NCBI GenBank assembly: GCA_003566875.1
Contig: PXBQ01000072.1
Location: forward strand, 1-11,858
Source of the DNA: Spirochaetaceae bacterium
Lineage (GTDB): Bacteria > Spirochaetota > Spirochaetia > DSM-27196 > PXBQ01
Direction: 5' to 3'
DNA: 11,858 bases
Positions 6,782-11,858 of the stretch are shown in pieces (position 1 is the first letter of the stretch; each line of letters begins with the position of its first letter). The position numbers and the translations under genes were made by a program. The notes under the pieces are model-generated. The model was not told the origin of the DNA. It did not search any database and was given only the letters and a program-made list of their open reading frames with translations.

Positions 6782-7105
6782 ATGACGGAAATTCAACACC
6801 TTCTCGCACTGAATATGAAACGTGCTCGCCGGAAACGGGAACTGTCGCAGATGAAACTCGCTGAGCTGTGCGATGTCTCGACAAGCTTCATCGGCGAGAT
6901 CGAGAGCGAACGCAAGTTCCCGTCGGCACACACGCTGCAAAAAATAACAAACGCGCTCGGTTTACGTCCCTATCAACTATTCGCGGAGCAGGACGACTGG
7001 CAGGTGTACGAAAAGTACGACTCGATGACCGGTTTTGTTCAGGATGTCAGACACCGAATCGACGCCGTGCTCGACGAAGCGTTGCGTTCTCATCTTCCGC
7101 GCTAA
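6782..7105 (+). CDS. XRE-family helix-turn-helix transcriptional regulator
   Basis: A 107-residue DNA-binding protein of the Cro/C1 (HTH_3) type. The five-helix domain spans residues 6-68. SQMKLAELCDV (22-32) is the first HTH helix and turn, and STSFIGEIES (33-42) the recognition helix, followed by the family signature ERKFPSAHTLQKI and the ALGLRPYQLF closing helix. A short C-terminal helix (about residues 80-104) may mediate dimerisation. There is no ligand-binding or peptidase domain, so it is probably a simple repressor. No Shine-Dalgarno sequence precedes the ATG, which lies 33 bp after a palindromic operator candidate. It is divergent from the membrane-protein gene and precedes the ankyrin gene by 98 nt on the same strand, which makes those two genes its likeliest targets besides itself. 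Confidence 0.92.
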   Translation: MTEIQHLLALNMKRARRKRELSQMKLAELCDVSTSFIGEIESERKFPSAHTLQKITNALGLRPYQLFAEQDDWQVYEKYDSMTGFVQDVRHRIDAVLDEALRSHLPR

Positions 7106-7144
7106 ACGCGCCGATACTCAAAAACAGTAAAACTTTGCAGGATT

Positions 7145-7176
7145 CACGGGGAGCCACACGAACGCGGCTCGCCGTG
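7145..7176 (+). promoter_or_regulatory. Stable intercistronic stem-loop
   Basis: The arms 7145-7155 (CACGGGGAGCC) and 7166-7176 (GGCTCGCCGTG) pair at 10 of 11 positions with one G-G mismatch, around a 10-nt loop. No T tract follows, so it is not a standard terminator. It sits between the XRE and ankyrin genes, 27 nt before the ankyrin start codon, and could act as an attenuator, an mRNA processing site or a protein-binding site. Confidence 0.45.
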
Positions 7177-7203
7177 GGTCAAAAAGGTACGGTGAGCCGG
7201 GTG

Positions 7204-8097
7204 ATGGCGGCGGTTTTTTTCGGAGCAGACTGCGAGCAGATCGCAGAAAACGCTCTTCTCGCGCTGAAAGGTCTCAAGTTTCCCGCGACCGCGTATCGAT
7301 TCGGTCGTACGTGGGAGAAACATGACGGAGCACAACTGTGTTCACGTTTCGATCACGCGACGCATTTCGTGCTTATCGTCAATAGCGATGCGGCTCGTTC
7401 GCGATGGTTGCCGTTTTTGCTTGGTATTGCCTTCGGCCGGTCGATACCGGTCTATTTCCTTCTGAAATCGGAGCACGACGTGCCGCAGTACGCGCGACAC
7501 ATCGTGAGATTCGAGCGTGTCGCGGACCTCGCCGCGGTTTTCACCTCCGAGCGAAAGACGTTTGAGGCTGCGGAGACGGTTTCGAATGCACGGAACGCTC
7601 TTCGCGAGTCGGGGATTGTAGTGACCGACGAGTCGTACGCGCAGTGTGTTGTCGACGGCGATATCAAGGCGGTTGAGAACTTTCTGCGCGCGGGGTTCAG
7701 TCCGGATAACAAGGACGATCGCGACGTACCGATTATCTCGCTCGCGATACAGAATCGTCACACTTCGATAGTTGAGCTGCTTCTCGCCCACGGGGCGGAC
7801 GTGAACGCCTCGAGCGATGCACGGAAGAACACACCGTTGATCGAAGCCGCAGCTCGCTGCGAGGTTTCGATCATGGCTCGACTGCTCGCCGAAGGAGCAC
7901 GGCTCGACGACCGGAATAACACCGGCCAGACAGCGCTCATGGTGGCGGTCGGAGAGGGGTGCACCGAGGCGGTAGAACTGCTGCTCACGCACGGGGCCGA
8001 TGTCACGATCGTCGATCAACTCGGTATGACGGCGATGAAGTACGCTGCGCTGTTTCGACACGAACGAATCCGCGAGGCCCTGGAATCGCACGGATAA
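7204..8097 (+). CDS. TIR-like N-terminal domain fused to ankyrin repeats
   Basis: A 297-residue protein in two parts. Residues 1-115 form an alternating beta/alpha domain: VFFGAD near the start, then SRFDHATHFVLIVNSD (47-62) and SRWLPFLLGIAFG (66-78), then IPVYFLL (81-87). This order resembles TIR-like domains, where a strand ending in a Ser is followed by S.W..E...A. The catalytic Glu expected four residues after Trp68 is Leu72, so NADase activity is doubtful. Residues 144-297 hold about five ankyrin repeats, with clear cores IVELLLAHGADVN (189-201), MARLLAEGARLD (224-235) and AVELLLTHGADVT (256-268). Ankyrin repeats bind other proteins. The ATG at 7204 is chosen because GGTGA (7191-7195) lies 8 nt upstream; in-frame GTG codons at 7192 and 7201 are alternatives. 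The ankyrin call is firm, the TIR-like call is tentative. Confidence 0.82.
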   Translation: MAAVFFGADCEQIAENALLALKGLKFPATAYRFGRTWEKHDGAQLCSRFDHATHFVLIVNSDAARSRWLPFLLGIAFGRSIPVYFLLKSEHDVPQYARHIVRFERVADLAAVFTSERKTFEAAETVSNARNALRESGIVVTDESYAQCVVDGDIKAVENFLRAGFSPDNKDDRDVPIISLAIQNRHTSIVELLLAHGADVNASSDARKNTPLIEAAARCEVSIMARLLAEGARLDDRNNTGQTALMVAVGEGCTEAVELLLTHGADVTIVDQLGMTAMKYAALFRHERIREALESHG

Positions 8098-8129
8098 CAC
8101 CGCCACGAACGCACCGTCACGGACGCGTC

Positions 8130-8159
8130 TTGACAGGGTGAATCGTACGACGGTATCGT
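8130..8159 (+). promoter_or_regulatory. Promoter of the two-TM protein gene
   Basis: A perfect TTGACA (8130-8135), an 18-nt spacer and TATCGT (8154-8159, 4 of 6). The spacer holds an 8-bp palindrome TCGTACGA (8143-8150), and CCGTCACGG (8114-8122) is a small dyad just upstream. Seven nt separate the -10 box from the ATG at 8167, again suggesting a leaderless mRNA. This gene may thus be transcribed separately from the ankyrin gene. Confidence 0.5.
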
Positions 8160-8166
8160 CGCGTAT

Positions 8167-8943
8167 ATGCCCGAGAGCGCCACGATCCATATCTTTCATC
8201 TTGCACGCAAAGATGACAAAGTGCTTTTTCTCCATACCTCCGACGGTTCGCGCCTGGTTCAAGCACTCGAGGCCGGGACCGTACGCGGTGTCTACGGGCG
8301 CGAACCGCGGGTGGAGTCTCTCACGGAGTTGCGAACGCGGCTATACGGGATCATCGAGTCCGAGATTCGCAGGTGGATCGGCGAGAAGAACTTCCTGACT
8401 CGCTTCGTGATCTCGGCGGCGATCTTTCTCGTGTCGTTTCTTGTTCTCTCGTTCGCGGTCCCGACACCGATCCCGATACTTGATGAACTAATCTTCTCGC
8501 TGGTCGCCGCCGGTGCGGTTTATGTTGCCCTTGGGCGACGCGACATGAAGTCGGAGCTGGTGTTGTCACGACGGGTTGCGTTGCGCTCGAAACTCGACCG
8601 AGTCGTATTCGAGGAAGACAGCGCGGTTCACCAGATCGAGGCGATCCTGGATGAGATGGAGGATATCGGGCCGGCGGCGGTTCTATCGTCGATGGACTCT
8701 ACCGATGTTCCGGTTTTCCGCGACGATGAGATACCGATCGCGCGCGAAGCGGTTTCGTACCTTCACGCGATGTTTGCTAAAAAAGAGTTACGGCGCGCCG
8801 AGAGAAGAATGGCGCGCGCGCGGCGGAAGGATTCGGTCAAAGACGTGAGCGCGATCAAGAAGAAGGTCATGAACGCGACGGGCGACGTCCCGTTATTCCT
8901 GTCTTACCTGAAACTCAAAACGACGGTCGCCGAACGGCGATGA
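8167..8943 (+). CDS. Two-TM membrane protein with basic, helical cytoplasmic tail; unknown function
   Basis: I do not recognise this 258-residue protein. Residues 1-75 are soluble and begin with a beta-rich segment (TIHIFHLARKDDKVLFLH). Two hydrophobic helices follow at about 80-98 and 104-122, joined by a short proline-rich turn (PTPIPI), so both ends should face the same side, probably the cytoplasm. After them comes a long charged region: acidic helices around 145-165 and a strongly basic stretch (RRAERRMARARRK) near 210-225 that could contact nucleic acid or lipid. There is no signal peptide and no catalytic motif. The ATG at 8167 has no Shine-Dalgarno sequence but sits 7 nt after a promoter-like element. 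It lies 69 nt downstream of the ankyrin gene and converges with the UPF0164-like gene, 28 nt away. Confidence 0.78.
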   Translation: MPESATIHIFHLARKDDKVLFLHTSDGSRLVQALEAGTVRGVYGREPRVESLTELRTRLYGIIESEIRRWIGEKNFLTRFVISAAIFLVSFLVLSFAVPTPIPILDELIFSLVAAGAVYVALGRRDMKSELVLSRRVALRSKLDRVVFEEDSAVHQIEAILDEMEDIGPAAVLSSMDSTDVPVFRDDEIPIAREAVSYLHAMFAKKELRRAERRMARARRKDSVKDVSAIKKKVMNATGDVPLFLSYLKLKTTVAERR

Positions 8944-8971
8944 CTTTAATTTGCGGTCTGTCGCGGGTAAC

Positions 8972-10225
8972 TCAAAGCTCATCCTCCGGAGCGAGGGAGT
9001 CGTCGATCCGGAGCGTATCCATCCTCTCCTGCAGCGAAAGCATCGTCTTGGCCGTATCTCGGGTCTCGGCCGCGGGTTGAAACCGTGGGTCGAGTTCGAG
9101 CGCCTTTTCGGCGAGCTCGATCGTGAGTTCGATGTTGCCTTCGGCGAACGCGACAAGCGCGTCGAGATAAAGCTCTTCGACCTGCTTTTCAACCGCGCGA
9201 CGCCCGCGATCGCCGAACGCGAATCCGGCTTGTACGCTGAATCTGTCGAACCGATTAAGCTGCGTCGTCATGTCGAGCGTATAGTTGACCGCGAGGCGCA
9301 CCGGTTGAAGGTCGATGATCGTTCCAAGCGAAAACCTCGGATTGTTCCCTCGCCAGAGGAATCCGGCCTGGCTCGTGATGAAGTCGGTCACCCGTACGCG
9401 TGTACCGATCGCGAATCCCGGCATCTCGCGCTCGTGGTCGGTGAAGAGCGAGAGCGGTACGTTGTAGTCGAACGCGACAAGAACGGGACGGAACGGCGAG
9501 TACGCGAGGCCCACCGTAAGCACCGTCGGAACGGGGTCCCCGCCCACCGGCGGCCCGACGTTTCTAACCGTGACTCCGACCGCGGTGTTTCGCTCGCGCG
9601 CGGAGTACAGCTTGAGGAAGTCAAATCGCGTCAACGCACCGATATCGGCCATTACCGCAACGGCGCTCTGGTCAGGATATATCGAGTCGGGGATGTAGCG
9701 ATACGCGAGCTTGGCGTTTGCCCCGACACTCACGCCGGAAAAATAAAACCCGCGCAGGAAGTTGTACGCCGCGTTCACCCCGACGACCGATTCGGAGTAC
9801 CGAAAAGACCCGATATTGTAGCCGTACGCGTCGTAATGCGTAAACGGCACGTGGAGCATTTTCGCCGCAAATCCGAGCCCGAGGTCGTCCTGCCGTATGG
9901 TATAGGCAAACCCTTCCATACTCGTATCGGCGATCAAATTGGTGTGGTAAAACGCCGCCTCGGTGTTCACGAGCGACGCGCTCGCGGCCGGATTTCCGTC
10001 GAGGAAGCTCAAGTCTCGCCCGACTGCAGTGTACGCCGTTCCCATCGCTTCGGATTCGCCCCCCATCGAGATGAGCAGTGTCGGAAACGTGCGAAGACCG
10101 GTGGCTTCGTCGAGGCCGAGGCCGTTCGAGATCCGGTGCAGGAACTCGAACACCTGGTCCGCAGGCGCGCGCGGAGCAGCGAGAACAAGCGCAAAAATGA
10201 CAAAAAAAACGCGCCACTTTTTCAT
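8972..10225 (-). CDS. UPF0164/FadL-like outer-membrane beta-barrel protein with TPR-like tail
   Basis: A 417-residue exported protein. The signal peptide is residues 1-22 (MKKWRVFFVIFALVLAA, cleavage probably after APA). The mature N terminus has the family hallmark: GGESEAMGTAYTAVGRD, then FLDGNPAASA. Then come alternating amphipathic strands rich in aromatic residues, as in the UPF0164 family of Treponema, regarded as FadL-like and proposed to move hydrophobic compounds across the outer membrane. The last 75 residues (343-417) are helical, with a TPR-like unit (AFAEGNIELTIELAEKALELDP), and should lie in the periplasm. An upstream in-frame ATG at 10249 would add eight residues before the signal peptide; the ATG at 10225 is preferred as it starts directly with MKK. 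A TATATT box lies at 10241-10236, 10 nt before the ATG. Family assignment is from motif recall. Confidence 0.82.
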   Translation of the reverse strand: MKKWRVFFVIFALVLAAPRAPADQVFEFLHRISNGLGLDEATGLRTFPTLLISMGGESEAMGTAYTAVGRDLSFLDGNPAASASLVNTEAAFYHTNLIADTSMEGFAYTIRQDDLGLGFAAKMLHVPFTHYDAYGYNIGSFRYSESVVGVNAAYNFLRGFYFSGVSVGANAKLAYRYIPDSIYPDQSAVAVMADIGALTRFDFLKLYSARERNTAVGVTVRNVGPPVGGDPVPTVLTVGLAYSPFRPVLVAFDYNVPLSLFTDHEREMPGFAIGTRVRVTDFITSQAGFLWRGNNPRFSLGTIIDLQPVRLAVNYTLDMTTQLNRFDRFSVQAGFAFGDRGRRAVEKQVEELYLDALVAFAEGNIELTIELAEKALELDPRFQPAAETRDTAKTMLSLQERMDTLRIDDSLAPEDEL

Positions 10226-10249
10226 ATCAACACCAAATATACTACGCAT

Positions 10250-10491
10250 CGCATGATTTTACTATCGGCCACGCGTTCCTGTCGGCCACGCGTTTCTCGC
10301 GGTTCTTGTTTCGGCCGTCGCTCGCAACTCGGAATCGATTACAGTATCGACCTAAAGCGATCGTACGTTCACCAAAACGCCGCGCGTCGCAAGGGGTTCG
10401 GCGTGTTTTTTCCGCAGTGTGCGATGACGGGTGTTTTTTTGCCGATCATTATAGTACTATTCCTGTAGCGTCACTGGGGGGTTCGGATCAG
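10250..10491. other. Divergent intergenic region with repeats and promoter-like elements
   Basis: This gap of about 240 nt separates two divergent genes for exported proteins. It holds the 17-bp tandem repeat, a T7 tract at 10434-10440, and the 10-bp palindrome ATAGTACTAT at 10451-10460 that contains TATAGT (10450-10455), a possible -10 box without a recognisable -35. No convincing gene or RNA is seen; a 14-codon hydrophobic reading frame at 10424-10468 is too short to call. Confidence 0.4.
10265..10294. repeat. 17-bp-period tandem repeat TCGGCCACGCGTT
   Basis: TCGGCCACGCGTT occurs exactly at 10265-10277 and 10282-10294, a period of 17 bp, with similar trailing bases (CCTG, TCTC). A shorter copy, TCGGCC, follows at 10311-10316. 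It lies upstream of the UPF0164-like gene and may be an operator or a small duplication. Confidence 0.6.
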
Positions 10492-11858
10492 GTGGAGACG
10501 ACCTGTTCTGCAAGCAAAAAACGGTTAGTTTTTTTTCTCCTTTTTTTCGCCGTCGGCGTAATGGTCTTTGGTGCGGGTAGGCGCGAAGACCCGGTCGAGA
10601 CCGCTCGTTCTCTCATCGCTCGAAATCAACTGAACGAGGCGATTTTGGTCCTCGAGAACGTCATTCGAAACGACCCGGAACGAATTCGCGAAGCGGAAAA
10701 CCTGCTCAGAACTATTCGGCGAATCCGTGGGGAGTACAATCTCCTTTTTGAAGAGCTGATAGAACACATAATCAACAATCCGGACGATCTCGAGAGAACG
10801 CTCGAGATCATCGCCGAGATGGAAGCCCTCGACGAGTTTCCGAACCCACGCGTCAGGCGCCAGATCGACGAGGCGCGAGTCACCGCGCAGCTCGCGTACG
10901 ACCGTACGGTGCTCACGGGTATTCTCGAGACGGCACGAGAATCGCTCGCGGCAGGACGGCACGCAGAGGCGGTCAGGACGTACCTGACCGGTTTCTCGCT
11001 TCAGAGACGGGAGTTCGAGGAACGTGGATACGGCGAGATTTTCCAGACTGCGGTCGAGTCTGCTCGCGCGGAGATCGTGGCTCAGGCGACGAACTTTGCC
11101 TCGCGCGCCGATGACGTGGTCGCCACCGCGCGTCGGCTCGCGACCGATATCCGCGGGGGAGAGTTAGAAAGAGCCGACGCGGTTTTCGACGCCCTGATGG
11201 AAGATATTGTTGCTCTCGACGAAGCGCGGAGCGCCGTCATCGCGGCTCACGCAGTTCTCGTGCGACAGCGCTCCCAAGTGGGGCTCCAATTTCCCGACAG
11301 CCCGGTAGATTGGCACCTTGTATTCCTTAATACGCTGACGACCGGTCGTCAGGATGTCGAAGAACGAGAGGGAATCGTTACGATCATCGACACGGCGTGG
11401 GACACCGCGGCTTCCGAGATCTCCGATACGATCGCTACACGACTCGCCGAGAAGACGCAAGAGTATGAGCGGTTTATCGAACAGGCGGAGTGGTCACGAG
11501 TCACAGCCGAAACGGAATCGATTGTTCAACTGAACAGGCTCGCACAACGAGCGCTGTTGCTCGCCGAGCAACGGTTCGACGTGCCCGAGATGACGATCAC
11601 CGAGATCCGGGAACTCGAGCTTACGGATGCGGCGACCGTCGAATTCGCACGGTACGATGTCGGCGCCGAATCGGCGCGCGTCTTCGCCGATCTTTCCGCG
11701 CTCGTCGTGCAGACGGACGAGGCCGAATCGCTGGAAACCGAGAATATTGAAGACTTAAGGATTCGTCGCCGTGTATTTGAGTCGCTTTACGACGAACTCG
11801 ATATTCTGCTCGCCGGCTGGACCGACTCGGCGAATCTGTATCGCGACGTCGTTTCGGA
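10492..11858 (+). CDS. Exported helical-repeat (TPR-like) protein, 5' part
   Basis: The frame is open from the proposed GTG at 10492 to the window edge, giving about 455 residues of a longer protein. The N terminus has a signal peptide: basic KKR, then LVFFLLFFAVGVMVFGAG, with cleavage probably near GAG-RRE, so it should act in the periplasm or outer envelope. Next comes a TPR-like unit (ARNQLNEAILVLENVIRNDPER), then long charged helices rich in Glu, Arg, Ala and Leu, consistent with TPR-like or coiled-coil repeats. No enzymatic motif is visible. The GTG start is chosen because it keeps a complete signal peptide and GGGGGG lies 9-16 nt upstream; an ATG at 10561 would remove the signal peptide. 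It resembles large periplasmic TPR proteins of spirochaetes, but I cannot name it. It is divergent from the UPF0164-like gene, and both are exported. Confidence 0.75.
   Translation, partial: METTCSASKKRLVFFLLFFAVGVMVFGAGRREDPVETARSLIARNQLNEAILVLENVIRNDPERIREAENLLRTIRRIRGEYNLLFEELIEHIINNPDDLERTLEIIAEMEALDEFPNPRVRRQIDEARVTAQLAYDRTVLTGILETARESLAAGRHAEAVRTYLTGFSLQRREFEERGYGEIFQTAVESARAEIVAQATNFASRADDVVATARRLATDIRGGELERADAVFDALMEDIVALDEARSAVIAAHAVLVRQRSQVGLQFPDSPVDWHLVFLNTLTTGRQDVEEREGIVTIIDTAWDTAASEISDTIATRLAEKTQEYERFIEQAEWSRVTAETESIVQLNRLAQRALLLAEQRFDVPEMTITEIRELELTDAATVEFARYDVGAESARVFADLSALVVQTDEAESLETENIEDLRIRRRVFESLYDELDILLAGWTDSANLYRDVVS

Noticed and set aside
6868..7203. 5' extension of the ankyrin reading frame into the XRE gene
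   Set aside because: This stretch overlaps the XRE coding region in another frame and translates to Arg-rich non-domain sequence; the GGTGA-ATG at 7204 is a better start.
7342..8262. 306-codon open frame antisense to the ankyrin gene
   Set aside because: The plus strand has clear ankyrin repeats over the same bases; the antisense product has no domain and a biased Arg-rich composition.
7204..8943. Interpretation as a toxin-antitoxin or prophage module
   Set aside because: Only the XRE gene fits; there is no known toxin fold, integrase, phage gene or direct-repeat boundary, and base composition matches the neighbours.
8951..10468. 505-codon open frame on the plus strand, antisense to the UPF0164-like gene
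   Set aside because: Its translation is Arg/Glu-rich low-quality sequence with no recognisable domain, while the opposite strand encodes a protein with a signal peptide and family motifs. It is a high-G+C shadow frame.
10424..10468. 14-codon hydrophobic frame (MTGVFLPIIIVLFL)
   Set aside because: Too short to distinguish from chance, with no Shine-Dalgarno sequence or toxin-antitoxin RNA structure visible.

Overview
The window most likely comes from a spirochaete of moderately high G+C. The best marker is a minus-strand gene for a UPF0164/FadL-like outer-membrane protein (8972-10225), a family best known from Treponema and relatives. A small XRE regulator, a membrane protein with an FPWKE tail and a large helical exported protein fit the same picture. 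The assignment is inference from protein resemblance, because no rRNA or other phylogenetic marker is present.

Layout. Positions 1-1342 (+): the 3' end of a sugar-phosphate-isomerase-like TIM-barrel gene, then an alpha/beta hydrolase of the monoacylglycerol-lipase type 29 nt downstream. Positions 1426-2508 (+): a divergent YchF-family P-loop protein. Positions 2512-4065 (-): a YtcJ-like amidohydrolase, convergent with the YchF gene and only 3 nt from it. Positions 4246-5772 (+): a 508-residue protein with an HPr-like domain in its interior. Positions 5839-6615 (-): a five- or six-TM membrane protein. Positions 6782-8943 (+): an XRE regulator, a TIR-like/ankyrin-repeat protein, and a two-TM protein. 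Positions 8972-10225 (-): the UPF0164-like protein with a TPR-like tail. From 10492 (+): an exported helical-repeat protein that runs off the window.

Regulation. Four intergenic regions carry readable signals. The divergent region 4084-4245 has a TTGACA-type promoter and a duplicated dyad motif (GATGC-N10/12-GCATC). Upstream of the XRE gene a 13-bp perfect palindrome covers the likely -35 element, as expected for autorepression. Three genes without a Shine-Dalgarno sequence have -10-like hexamers ending only 7-8 nt before the ATG, which suggests leaderless or nearly leaderless mRNAs. The region 10226-10491 has a 17-bp tandem repeat.

How the genes work together is mostly unclear. The first two genes may share an operon. 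The XRE, TIR-like/ankyrin and two-TM genes form a same-strand cluster that could be an uncharacterised stress or defence module. The HPr-like protein may be a PTS-linked sensor. These links are hypotheses. No tRNA, rRNA, CRISPR array, insertion sequence or phage gene was found.
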